A stretch of DNA of 64,000 nt from Nymphaea colorata (lineage: Eukaryota; Streptophyta; Magnoliopsida; Nymphaeales; Nymphaeaceae): the NCBI RefSeq assembly GCF_008831285.2, contig NC_045145.1, positions 8,990,802 through 9,054,801 on the forward strand, written 5' to 3'. Each line of letters opens with the position of its first letter. Positions within the stretch are counted from its first letter, which is position 1. Shown here piece after piece: positions 9,146-20,146 of this stretch. The notes under the pieces are model-generated. The model saw only the letters and a list, made by a program, of their open reading frames with translations. It was not told the DNA's origin and made no database searches. The translations under genes and the position numbers were made by a program.

Positions 9146-10175
9146 CACATAAAACTATTACCCACTGCATGGCACTCATTTCAATAGAGTTCATATTGGG
9201 TGTGGGAGCACGAGCGCAGTGCGTGGAAGCTATGGTGTAACAGACGTTACTGGTATATGGCCATCCAAGGGGTAGTCTCTTTGCTTTCACTAGGGAAAAG
9301 GGCTTTGTACAGTTCAATATTATAGAGGCAGCCTCCCAAATACAACCATAGGTTCTCTTGAGATCGGATGTCTCCTTAGCACATCCATCCGTGGATCTCA
9401 TCATGGGTGGGTTAGTATAGATTTTATTGGGAAAGTTAGAGAGTAAAAGAACAAAAGAAAGTACTGATTCTTTTTGTAGTGATGGTTGTTGGCCTTAACA
9501 ATCCTACAATGTTTCCTTCTAGTTTCAGCTGCAAATTTTTGCTGGTATGTGCTTGTCCTTCTGTTGTTTTGCTTATTTTGTTTATTTGTTATCATGTTAT
9601 GGTTTTGTCAGATTTTTATTAGGTTACCGACAGCGACACAAGAATGCTGCCTAAATTTCATTAGAGTTGTTTCTAGCCAGAATTCAGTTTTATTATCTCC
9701 AGTCCAAGTAGTATATCAACAAGTGCACACCACAGTTAAAGCCTAAACCTTTTTGCTTGTAGGTGGCGTCTCCTCAAGAACAGATTATAATTTGTGACTT
9801 CTTTCCTGCAATGAAGAAGGAAGAAAAATCAGCAGGCATACTTGTGTATTTTGGTTTCAATCAGCTACAGTATGCAAAACGATGGCATCCCATGTTTTAA
9901 ATTACACCTCCAGCGCCTTTGACCCTGCAAGGCCAATGAGGGACCAGGCAAATAACATGATTGCTGTTCAATTTTGTTTATATTTATTCATTTGCCAGGC
10001 CGAGTCAGTTTAAAGAGAAACTTTTCTCATGGTCATTGTGCATTACTTTTGATGTCCCCTCCCCTTTTCACTAGAACAGGCTTTTCTAAAAAGTTTGAAA
10101 ACAGCATTCAGTTTACTTACCAGAATCTTTTAAAATGTGGTTTTGAATGACAACCTTTAACCTTTTCCAGTTTCT
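9146..10175. other. Non-coding or unassigned stretch
   Basis: I see no recognisable gene. An AG at 9761-9762 is followed by about 45 open codons (VASPQEQIIICDFFPAMK...) that could be an exon, but no clear donor follows and I recognise no family. Confidence 0.4.
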
Positions 10176-10954
10176 AAGTTGAAAATGACAAAGTTGTGTT
10201 GTTTTTTATAATAGCTAGACAGAAGAACAAAAGTTTCATGAGTTTTTCTTCTAAAAATAAAATTTACCCTAAAATAAATGTAGGTTATTACTAATTGAAT
10301 AACAAATTGTACTACTACACAAGAATAACTTAAGAAGTTAATGAACAATATAATTTTTAATGGCTTTTTTAAGACTTTTTTAATACGACAGAAAGGTGAT
10401 GCCATTTAATGGGCCTTCTTTCGGGAGTTGTCCCAATAAAAGTTGACTTGAGATTTTTATATCTGTTGTAAAAAATACAAGATCAAATTGCTGCCTGAAA
10501 TGGATTTTCAATGAGAAGATGGGTGTTCATAAAAATTTGTCTATATCAAACTTTATGTGCAACCTGTACAAAAGAAACACGACAATTGTTATACTCTCTT
10601 ATGATTGCTATTCATTTTTGAAATGAGAAACTGCATGTGGGGCCTTTGCACACCCCAAGCCATGGGTGGCCCTGTCTTTGATGTCAACTAATTTTATGTG
10701 ACATTATTTTATACTTCTTGCTCCTTTGCCTGTCCACCAAAAGTGGGAGTGGTCATTGTTTCTTAAATCTTTAAGCTTTACCAGCATCATGTTCACTTAT
10801 GTGACTACTTATCTTTCTATCTTATGTGACTAAATTACTAAGTTGACAAATACCTACACTCTCTGAGTTTTGTAAGGTGACCGCCCTGTTCATAAATCCT
10901 GCAACCTGTAAAGAATCTCCAGTCATGCCTATTCAAGTACTAAGGTCTCAGATT
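10176..10954. repeat. Duplicated block A, copy 1
   Basis: Near-identical in the same orientation to 37273-38092, with scattered substitutions and small indels. Shared landmarks include TTGAAAATGACAAAGTTG at the start, TGGGAGTGGTCATTG in the middle, and GAATCTCCAGTCA near the end. No ORF or terminal repeat marks it as a transposon. Because copy 2 lies just before an exportin-7-like exon, it may be duplicated intron. Confidence 0.85.
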
Positions 10955-12084
10955 GTGAATGCATGGCATGTGTGTGTGAGAGAGAGAGAGAGAAAGAGAG
11001 AGATTTCTAAATCTTTGTAAATGTTGTGTTTGATAGTTTAATTCTAACTACAAGAAGGTAATCTTGCATAGCCAAGAAGAACGAGGTAATTCTACATCAT
11101 GCAATCACATGCTTTAAGACCTTGTTGCCTTTGATTTGGTATTTAAAATATTTGCGATCAAGTAGTATTTGCATACGCTTTGCTTTTGTGACTTGTTTTT
11201 TTCTATTGATTAAGAACACAAACTTTATATTTGGATTGTTAAAATTAGTTTGTAATGTCAGCACAAAGTTAACTTCTGATATTTTTCATTTTTATGTGTC
11301 TTCTTGCATCGGTGAACATTGACCATGAGATGTCAACTTACCTAATTCACTAGCCCACCGTTTGCATTAGTTCTTGTAGTGCATTTTCAAGTAGTCCTAC
11401 TTGGAATGCTGGACTATGACCCCATATGCTTATTTTGCAACCTTTGGCATTCATTTTCTTCCTATGTAGCCCACCATTTTCTTGACCTAAACATGCAGCT
11501 TTTTCATTACTTGGCAAACTAGACCTCCAAACTGGTTCCTTCACTTTGAGAAAAATTAAAGTAGCCACATTGAACTTTGATGTTGTTGACATGTGGAACT
11601 AAAATCTCTAGGGTAGTTAGTTTGTCATTGTTGTGGATGTGTATGGTGCAATGTTAAGATATTAACTATTCATTATTTTTGTGTATTGACTAAGTGTTCC
11701 TTTCTAATGATACAAGAATCATGTAGGTGAAACCAAGTAAATAGGCTACTGAGTGAGTCAAACAAACCCCCTCCCACTAAAAACAGCTTTTTGGAGGGTC
11801 AAGTTGTTTTTACATGTATATTGTATAATTTTCTCATTTTAACCACATGTAGTTAACAATCCAAAAAGAAAATCTTGAAAATTAGTGTTATCTTCTCAGC
11901 TATTTTATTACTTTTTTTCTACTTGTATTTTATATTTGACAATGCTTTCCTGATAAAATCTTGAAAATTGCACGTACATACTGATATATGTGACTCCGTG
12001 CTCGTGCAAACCTATAAGTTGCAGCTCTTTCATGAGTTTGCTGAATGTTTAGAGAGAATTGTGACAAAGGTGGCTTGTTTGCTT
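10955..12084. other. Non-coding stretch with a (GA)n run
   Basis: A (GT)/(GA) microsatellite lies at about 10970-11002. The rest is AT-rich with no gene I recognise. Confidence 0.5.
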
Positions 12085-12426
12085 ATTTTCACCTGCTATG
12101 CCTGTGCATCTCATTGCATTGTAGCTTCTTTGCTAACTCTTCTTTCTTTTCCTCACATATTGTGCAGTACTTGAACACTATAAGCTGGTTTCTGAGGCAA
12201 AGTTCCCAGTAATTTTACATCTCAGTTCACATTCAAATTCATTTGTTGATATGTATATTATACTATAAAATATATACTACATACATGTATTGTATATATG
12301 TTATAGTATATCTATATACGTATATTAACATATCACATACTATATAACTATAAGTATACACATATCAAATGTATAATAGATATACGTATTATATTCCACA
12401 TATATGTAAATACCATTATATATATG
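12085..12426. repeat. Duplicated block B, copy 1
   Basis: Matches 31509-31846 in the same orientation. Shared landmarks: TTTCACCTG(C/T)TATGCCTG, CTAACTCTTCTTTCTTTTCC, GAACACTATAAGCTGG, and then the same ATATATAC-type low-complexity sequence. About 30 codons stay open through the shared part (EHYKLVSEAKFPVILHL in this copy, EHYKLVVEAKFPVILYL in the other), which might be an old exon, but I cannot assign it. Confidence 0.8.
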
Positions 12427-12635
12427 ATAACATGTTATATTACTTATGCAATACAAATAATATGTATGTATATGTATAATATACGAATAATACGTATATT
12501 ATAATCTATTATATATAATATTATACATATTATATGTATATTATGATATACGTATTAATATTATTATATGTATATATAACATATTCTACGTAATATATGT
12601 TACATAGTAACATGCTATGTACATATACAAATTTA

Positions 12636-12713
<78 letters not shown>

Positions 12714-12948
12714 GATGTATATAATATAATGTTATGGATATAGTGTTGTGTATAGTATACAATAATATAATGTTACACGTATATATATATATATATATGT
12801 ACACACACATAACATTATATCATATATGTCATATATATATATATATATACAAATACAATATATTGTACATATACGCACATATGTACATTGTTATATATGT
12901 TATGTATATACGTATATATGTATATATATGTTACATAACATATATAAT

Positions 12949-12983
<35 letters not shown>

Positions 12984-13350
12984 ATAAATTTATGTATATA
13001 TTACATATATGTAATACGTGTAATATATTGTGTATAGAATGTGTACATATTGTTGTATGTATATAATATTATATTATATGACATAAATAGTAGATAGTTA
13101 TATGTATATGTATATATAACTATTATAGTTTTATATATGTATATTACATAAATATTATATATAATTGTATATAATGTATATATGACATCATAAATGTAGT
13201 ATATACTATATAACATATACGTAAATGTATAATATATATATTATATATAATATATATGATGTATATGATATATGTATATTTATAATATCCGTATACATTA
13301 ACATATAACATGTAGGTAACTATGTGATTTATACGTACTATGTATGACAT
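12250..13350. repeat. AT-rich low-complexity tract with (TA)n and (CA)n runs
   Basis: About 1.1 kb made almost only of TATA, TATG and TATAC variants. It includes (TA)n at about 12640-12667, a (CA)n run of about 44 bases at 12667-12710, (TA)n at 12781-12798, (AC)n at 12950-12966 and (AT)n at 12967-12982. The open frames inside are translated repeats such as YIYIYI, not genes. Confidence 0.9.
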
Positions 13351-13843
13351 ACTAAGTATTCATGCAGAACAAACATAGATGCGAAACATGATAACATTGG
13401 CATCTAAGCATTCTTGGTGTCCCTCAAGGCCAGCACTCACAGTGACAACACTTGAGTTTGGAAACTGGTGCCAAGCAGGGTTAGCAGAATTACCAATGGG
13501 GCTTGGAAGCACATTGGAAAGCAAAAAATAAGGTGCTTTGAAGTGCCTTGAGAGCACTATTTAAAGAAAGAAACCATCTTCCTTTGTGACCAGAATTGTG
13601 CTTACCATTTAGGCAACTGATGCAAGCTTCCTTTTTAAGTGAAATCTAGATTCCTAATGTAATCTAACCCTATTTTATAAAGCTTTGCCCAAGCTTAAAA
13701 CTTAATTTTGCAAAAATTTTGGAGTTTGAAACTTGAATGTTTGATCTTTGTTTATAATTTACATTTTTTGCTGGCTAGTTGCTTCTTAATTTGCTAATAG
13801 TTCTAGTCCATGACTAATTTTTGTCTTCTTTTGATAATTGCAG

Positions 13844-13980
13844 AATGTTGATATAGATAACTTTGATGACTTTTTCACCGAATTGTATACAGCACCTGAG
13901 ACTTCCTGCTTGGGCACAAGCTTTGATGAAAACGAGCTAAAATGCATAGATAATGAAGAGACAGACAATGCAGCTCAAAG
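13844..13980 (+). CDS. Candidate internal exon, acidic, unknown
   Basis: A pyrimidine-rich stretch and GATAATTGCAG precede 137 open bases that end at a GTTGAT donor. The product is acidic: NVDIDNFDDFF..., then FDENELKCIDNEETDNAA. I do not recognise the family. It lies 5 kb upstream of the NHL-protein exons on the same strand and could belong to that gene or to another fragment. No start codon or flanking exon was found, so it is listed only as a candidate. Confidence 0.3.
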
Positions 13981-15206
13981 GTTGATGATTTTAATTGTTA
14001 ATATGTTCATGAATTAGCTTCTCATTTTGCATTCCTCTAGCACATGCTAATTTAGTGCTTCTATTAGAAATGTATGCACATGAATAAGCATTTTATGCTT
14101 AAGTTGGTCATACAGAACTGTTTTTTCTTCTAGTGTTATGTTAAATTTTTTTTCCCAAAATAATTACTTATTACTCTCTAGTCTCTGCTTTCAAATGAAA
14201 TCATTCTAGGTGTATCTTGCAAGCAGGACATGTTCAGCGATTCATGTAAATTTGGAAGTTCATTTCCTTCTTGTCTGCATTCTCCATTATGTTATTGTGT
14301 ATTTCCCACATTAACTTATGACAGTCTTGTTCTTGCTTGGTTTTCTCTTCTCCAACTTGGCTGCCTATTAAGTACGTGATGTGCATCCAACGTTCTAGCC
14401 ATATATTGGTGCTGTTTATAATGTTAAATTAATCTGTGGTGATCAGAATACCTCTCTGACATGATAATACTGTGATTTGTTAGTGAGCTAAGAACAAGTT
14501 GGTTTTGTTTGATTTAAGTGGTTTTTTTATTAATAGCAATAGCTACTATTATTGTTGTTATCACATTTATTCAGCAATTTGACATGATTTTGAGCTGTTC
14601 AAGAATGAGCCTAGCTGGAATTGTACTTATTTCATGGTATTGAAATCCATGGATCCAAATCAACCCTCGTTGAATCAATATAGATCCAAGTCAGTAAGGG
14701 CACATGTCCCTTTTATTTTTAATTATTTTCAATATTCTGAATTTTTTATTTTTTCTCTTTTACCTTTTAAACATAAACAATACAACTTTTAAATTTCTCC
14801 GATTCACAAATGATTCCTATCTGTTTCAGCTAATTCTTTGAATCTTTTGCTGACTGATTAGATTTAGGAATAAATTTTAGCATCACTTCTTTTTTTTTTT
14901 TATTGACAACAATTTTTGTCCCTCGTTGACTGTTTCTTAATTCTTCTGTCTTTCTTTTATGATGCTATTTTATTGAACTCTTTTCTTGTGTCCTGCTTCA
15001 GAATCTTTTCGAAGCCTTTCTTAAGATGCCAAAACCTTAAAGCAGGTGAGCTCATTGACATTTCTTATGAACAAGTGACATTTTGTTGTGTAAATATCAC
15101 AAGAGCATTTGATATATGTTTATTGTTTCTATTCTTTTTCTCTTTTTATCATTAGACAAAGTTCATGTTCTAAAAGATTGTGCTATGGAAAAGGAAAGTG
15201 TAGTGC
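13981..15206. other. AT-rich, intron-like stretch
   Basis: No gene recognised. A short open block between CTTCAG (ending about 15000) and GTGAGCTC (about 15046) has splice-like borders (IFSKPFLRCQNLKA in one frame) but is too short to assign. Confidence 0.4.
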
Positions 15207-15207
15207 A

Positions 15208-15745
15208 AGTATATTGAGGCCGAATTTCATGATTGGCATAAAACTGAAGTAGAACGGAAGATTTAAATTCAAGAGCATTATGAGTGCAAATATTTTGTTA
15301 CAATGAAACCAAACTGAGTTTTTATTTCCTTGACAAATTTAGGAAGAATACATATGACTTTAGATCTTTCCCGTAACAAGAATACCCAACTGACTCGAGT
15401 AAAATCATCAACCAAAACAAGATAATGCCGAAAACACGAGTGAAAAGGAACCCGACTAGGACCCCACACATCCACATGAAGGAGATCAAATGGACTTTGA
15501 CTAGATGGTTCTTGACTCGAAGGAAAGCTACTCCATGTATATTTGCCTAACTGACAAACATCACATAAGAAGGGCTCTGATACAGTAATACTTGGAAGCA
15601 TGCGATAAAGTTTTGACACTGAAGGATGACCCAGTCTAAAATGCCACTGAAAAGGAGAAGGCTTAGAGGAGAACAAAGATGCAGCAACATTTACTGGGAT
15701 AGACAAGAAATAGAGACCCTCACGTTCATGGCCGCCACCAATCAT
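15208..15745 (-). pseudogene. copia GAG-pre-integrase and partial integrase
   Basis: Reads EREGLYFLSIPV, WHFRLGHPSVSKLYRML and CDVCQLGKYTWSSFPS, with the zinc-binding H and C residues in place. It goes on to LLHVDVWGPSRVPFHS and LVDDFTRVSWVFLLRERS, with the first catalytic Asp. The second block (CTDNALEF in the first copy) is present but damaged at about 15275-15300. The sequence then ends before the third catalytic residue. Confidence 0.88.
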
Positions 15746-16170
15746 CTTCCCGATTAGTAAGTCCTAAAAAGAACATGTACCAAAGTAAAAAATGACTACA
15801 CTTTAAATCAATAGTCAGCTGCTTAACTGATAACAAATTAACAGGAAACTGTGGAGCATAGAGCACGTGGGTAATAGTGCCTAAATGTGGGAGATAAATA
15901 TCACTGCTGCCCAATACAGGAGATAGCTTGCCATCAGCCAGTCTGACATGCTGTGGTGTAGAGAATCTGACTAATGATGAAAAAATATGTGGTTGATTAC
16001 AACAGTGCTTGGAGGCGCCAGAATGTATCATCCACATTATCTGGGTCATCGGTAGGAGCACCAACAGAAAAGGAAGAGTACAATCGTGTTGGCATATGAG
16101 AAGGAATTTTCAGCCATCTTGTAATCATTGGAACCCTCAGACACATTACCATCAGCCATAGTAAAATTCC
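15726..16170 (-). pseudogene. copia gag start fused by deletion to protease
   Basis: Reading leftwards from about 16160, an ATG starts gag like the first element (ATGGCTGATGGTAATG, then ...KMAENSFSY), but after about 22 codons the sequence jumps near 16095 to the segment just before protease (SFSVGAPTDDP). The central gag and its zinc knuckle, about 900 bp in the other copy, are gone. The catalytic motif reads about as IHSGASKHC: the D-S-G Asp is His-like in this frame. The frame 16064-15726 then carries GTITHVLYAPQF. Confidence 0.85.
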
Positions 16171-17181
16171 ACGCAGAATTGTACTCACAATATGTATGTA
16201 TAAGGTGCAGTAGTTAACTTCAACCAAGGCACGATAGCATAGAAGAATCTGGAACACACTTATGGCTCCAATCATCAACTCAGAAATTCACTAAAACAGG
16301 CAGCAACATAGGCAGAAACTCAGGCAACAACTCAACAAAATAATTTCAGCCGATGACTGCAACACAATTAGAAACTTTACGATTAGCAGCTGTCCACAAC
16401 TAATGAGACCTCAACTTGTAGATTTCATATCCACGATCTGTAGATCATTCTGCTCCTCTTGTCAAATTACATCCACAAGCAGCAGATTGACTCTGCCCCA
16501 CACGGTCAACATAAAAATCTGATTACAGCAACAATAACCTCCACGAGATCCACTTAAGGATCAGGCTGAACACAAACACAAAACAAATTGGCAGACTCTT
16601 TTCAAACGTGGATAGCAGGCAACACTTTTAGATGTCGATAATAGGTAGCAAACAAGCATAGGTTTGACAGTAGAGAAAACCTGTCTCACTTCAACGATGC
16701 AGAGAGAAAACAGAAATCTGCCTACTCCATACAATTTCAAACTAGTCTCACTTCAACGATGCAGGAAAAAGGCTGAACCTGCCCACACGACATACCTTGG
16801 CCTGCACCACACGACTAAACAGATCAGACTGCCCTATCAGATCCAACGTTCTTTGGCCTGAACATCTTCCACGGCTGCACTTGAGTTAGATTTGATTTTG
16901 CAGCAAAGTCTGATCTGATTCACCATTTCAGCGACGTGATAAGCTTCAACGGTAGCAGCTTTCAGCAACTTCATGATAGCAGCAGCAACACAAGGGTGAT
17001 AATAACGTTTTCACATGTTAAAAACGTGATTAGCCCCTATCCAACCAACCAATCAACTTGCTTGTTTTGTAAACAGCAAAGACCCTAGGTGTGAAGCCCT
17101 AGTTTGGCGGAAGAGATGAGAAATGAGAGGAGAAGGGAACGCTAGGCGTGAAACCTTAGATCACACAACCCTAGGTCTGTT

Positions 17182-17193
17182 GCTCTGATACCA
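17182..17193 (-). promoter_or_regulatory. PBS of the truncated copia element
   Basis: Minus-strand TGGTATCAGAGC, a perfect tRNA-iMet site directly after the LTR. Confidence 0.92.
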
Positions 17194-17394
17194 TGTTGAA
17201 TATTAGAGGAAGAAGGGGATGAGAGAGAGAGAGAGAGAGGAAACACTTTCTCCCTTATTCACGAGACCCAAATCTCATATTAAAAGAGATTAGGGTTGGC
17301 TATATAACAATTACAGATTCAGTCCACTAAATATAAGAAAATATTTAAAGAACTACTCTTCAACTTTCTAATATTGCAGAAACACTCTTTAACA
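17194..17394 (-). repeat. 5' LTR of the truncated copia element
   Basis: On the minus strand it begins TGTTAAAGAG and ends ATATTCAACA (201 bp). It has the same core as the LTRs at 2743 and 8920 (CCCTAATCTCTTTTAA block and a CT run seen here as GA at about 17220-17240) but is clearly diverged. Confidence 0.9.
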
Positions 17395-18790
17395 AGCTTC
17401 ACGGGCAAATTTGTGAATTATATAATATTTATAAAAATAATAACAAAACTGAAAAAAAAATGACTATAATACTAAGCATATCAATAAAGAGCAATACACA
17501 ACATATGCAAACCACAATTATTTGTAAATCCAAATAAATACAATGTCATAACAACTAAGATTCAGATGATAATATCAACTAAGAGAATAAGTAAATAACA
17601 GGTATTGCTGAACAATAACATATGTATATGTAGAAAAATAAAAAAAAGTAACTAATTTGTGTAATTATCAAGTGATATTTAACAAACTTTAAATGATTTT
17701 TGTAACCAATTGGTCAATTGTATCTTCATCATTGTGATCTTCTTTAATGGACGACAGTTCATCGTCATTTGAACTGTAGCATAGTACAGGAAATATATAA
17801 ACTATTATATTGTATGCTAGCAGGAAATATAGTAAACTATTGTATTGTAACAACATTGGTATTGTTATGCTAACAGCATGGGGCCAAGGCATACGTGGCT
17901 GTCAATATCAGTAAACTATTGTATTGTATGGTAACAGGAAGGAGGAAGACATTTAAACTCGCAGGTGAGTCGGAGAGTGCCTTGATGCAGGGGCCTGTAG
18001 TCAGAGAGTGCCTTCAAACAGACGTGCACCTTTCACCTTCTCAGCCGCGGAGAAGCAAGCTCCTTCTTGGAGAAAAGCATGGAGACGAGATTTGGGATTA
18101 ATATTTGAGAAAAGGGCAGTTAGGGATAGAAAGAAAGTTTAATTAGGGTTATGTGTGAGACTAATTTTATTTAATTTTTATTTTTTTACATTAAAAGCCA
18201 CTAAATAGAATCCATCCTTGAGGCATGCGCCTCAAGCAGAAGTGTGCCACTGTGTGAAGCATACACCTCTTCCAAATGAAGCGCACGCTTTAGGGACACG
18301 TGCACCCCAAACCAATGCCTCAAGGCGTTTTTTCTAAAAAATGCCTTGACTCGCATTTTTTTTTTGTGAGAAGTGTACGCTTCTCACAACATTGTTGTGA
18401 ATAACCTAATGCAAAAAGCTTAGTTACCAAACTGCAAAGGTCTGTCCTAAATCGAACAATTTTTATGTTTACCCAATTGGAAGAATTTGTTGTGTTTTAG
18501 AAACTGCCTCACAATTATACATGTTGATAATGTGGCGATAAAACAATTTTGATTATGTTTCTAATTAAATTTCAAAAAGGAATGCATAACCAGAAGCAAA
18601 ATGGAGTCTCCTTGTGGGATGGTTTATGAACTTCATGTTGGAAATATCTTTACAATCAATGATGTGGTTTTCCTAGCTATATCATATCCACACATGACTA
18701 GTCTCTGCATCTTTTTTCACTGAATGTTTTCATGCTAATGCTTGTAATGTGCATCAAGATACTTTAAGCACTTAATTGGTTGCCTTTCAG
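17395..18790. other. Unassigned stretch with MITE-like hairpins
   Basis: No gene is recognised. A short unit (GTAAACTATTGTATTGTA) occurs three times at about 17796-17935. Around 18210-18390 the sequence is full of inverted copies of GCCTCAAGGCG-type motifs and ends with a perfect 10-bp stem (18364-18389), typical of small plant MITEs. I could not define its ends. Confidence 0.45.
18364..18389. repeat. Perfect inverted repeat (10-bp arms, 6-bp loop)
   Basis: TTGTGAGAAG and CTTCTCACAA flank the loop TGTACG. It closes the MITE-like tract that begins near 18210. Confidence 0.8.
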
Positions 18791-19439
18791 AATCATGATA
18801 GTTTGGTGGAGGGCTGTAGTTTGTTGGAGGCAGCTCTTCTATTTTATGGTGAAAAGAAGGCATTAGATGAACGCCCAATTCCATTGGCATTAGAAAGGGA
18901 GTGTGGTCCACAATTGCTTTTATCACCACTGAAATTTCCTGGAAAATTGGCAGTGGACGTCCTGAATAATAGACTTTTCATTTTAGATAGTAACCATAAT
19001 CGTGTGGTATGTAGTTGTTCTTTTCGATGCTTGATTTAATGATATCTATTTCAACAGTGATGTGCATATATTGCCTTTTCCAGTCACATGATTAACCATT
19101 TGTTATTAACTATGTGGTGTTTAGGTAGTGACATATTTAAATGGGACGTTTGTTAGTGCCACCTTCAATCGCCTTCAAGTAATTGATGACTAATACTTAA
19201 AAATTCATTTACTTGTATGTCATATTTCAACATACCAATTTTGGACATGATATTTGGAAAGCCTGGTTTCTTATTTTTATGTGCCTATTTCGTGTCAGTG
19301 GTTTTTATTTTGAGCTTTGCATGTATATTCCTTTTGCCTATTCATTTGTCTCTCAAGTGTTGCTCTATTTGCAGGGGCCAGCTTGTAACCCAAAGAGAAG
19401 TTTGTTGTATGTCTCAGATATTGAAAACCATCCTGTAAG
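18791..19439 (+). pseudogene. Partial NHL-repeat protein gene (SOQ1/EMB1974 type), three exons
   Basis: Three exons with GT/AG borders and matching phases: 18791-19006 (72 codons), 19125-19178 (18 codons) and 19375-19439 (21 codons plus 2 bases). Exon 1 reads EAALLFYGEKKALD and SPLKFPGKLAVDVLNNRLF, then DSNHNRV: the end of a thioredoxin-like domain and the first NHL blade, as in plant SOQ1 (chloroplast, limits photoprotective quenching) and its relative EMB1974. Exon 2 should encode the rest of a blade, but only VVTYLNG and TFVSATFNRLQ remain: about 17 residues are missing in frame. Exon 3 reads GPACNPKRSLLYVSDIENHPVR where the family has G-L-A-Y-N. No upstream HAD or thioredoxin exons, and no later NHL exons, were found. 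I read it as a truncated, decaying copy. SOQ1 versus EMB1974 is not settled. Confidence 0.75.
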
Positions 19440-20146
19440 GTACTTCTTTCATTTTCCACTTCTGTTCATCTATCATCGGTTGAAAATAGAGATATTTAAT
19501 TACCTTTGGGGGAAATAGAGTTTAGTTGCTATTGTTGTGGAGCCTTGGCATTGTTGTGGAGACTCTAGAGGATTCTACAATCTATGTACGGTAAATAATG
19601 TTTGAGGTGTAATCCTATTGGATGTTCAACCCAATAGACTGTAGATACATAGTAACATGTATAGGCTTCTATAACCATATACAGTAATATTTGAACACTG
19701 ATCTATTGAATATAACATGATATCCCTATAGCACATGATCCCCAACTGACCCTGTCACATACCATATATTGAGAAGTTTGTATTCCTGCCTAGAAGCCTT
19801 CTAGATAAGAGGACATGAATAACACATGTCCTGTTTGAACATATAAACCTTTGTCTATTTGTTATTATAGCACCTATAAATTAATAATTGTTACAATATA
19901 ATCTGTAAACATTGCAATATCTCCATCTGCAGTTTATATAATGTGTATAGTCTGTACACATTACTATCACCCTAAAAGAAAAAGAAGGTTTTACTACTGT
20001 AAGGAGTAACACTAGTATATGGCTCACCCATGCAACCTTATAGTATTATGGGGTTTTGTCTTCGTTTCTGTGATTCCTCTGAGTCTATGTTCTTTTCACT
20101 GCTTCCACTATTATGAGGTGCCAAGTTTAACAGACTATGACTAACA
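19440..20146. other. Unassigned repeat-like stretch, left of the solo LTR
   Basis: No gene. The end (GGTGCCAAGTTTAACAGACTAT, about 20118-20139) resembles 24077-24098, so this piece and 22956-24330 probably belong to one older repeat family, the solo LTR having landed inside it. Confidence 0.4.

Larger units (their letters stand above)
15207..17394 (-). mobile_element. Truncated Ty1/copia element, same family as 2743-9140
   Basis: Minus strand. The 5' LTR is 17394-17194 and the PBS 17193-17182. The leader, a gag with a large deletion, protease, GAG-pre-integrase and the first part of integrase follow, and homology to the first element stops at about 15207 (around the QYTC block of integrase). 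The rest of integrase, reverse transcriptase, RNase H and 3' LTR are absent. Protein blocks match the other copy almost residue for residue, and in places this copy is better preserved: the protease to pre-integrase junction is free of the stop seen at 5055. The right end lacks a findable target duplication because the left end is truncated. Confidence 0.92.

Noticed and set aside
9763-9900. Possible exon after an AG at 9761-9762
   Set aside because: Open for 45 codons but no clear donor and no family recognised; left as a remark only.
12008-12070. Possible short exon (LQLFHEFAECLERIVTK) ending before GTGGCT
   Set aside because: No acceptor AG with a pyrimidine tract in front and no family match.
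12530-13350. Many open frames in the AT-rich tract
   Set aside because: Translated microsatellite (CVCVCV, YIYIYI), not proteins.
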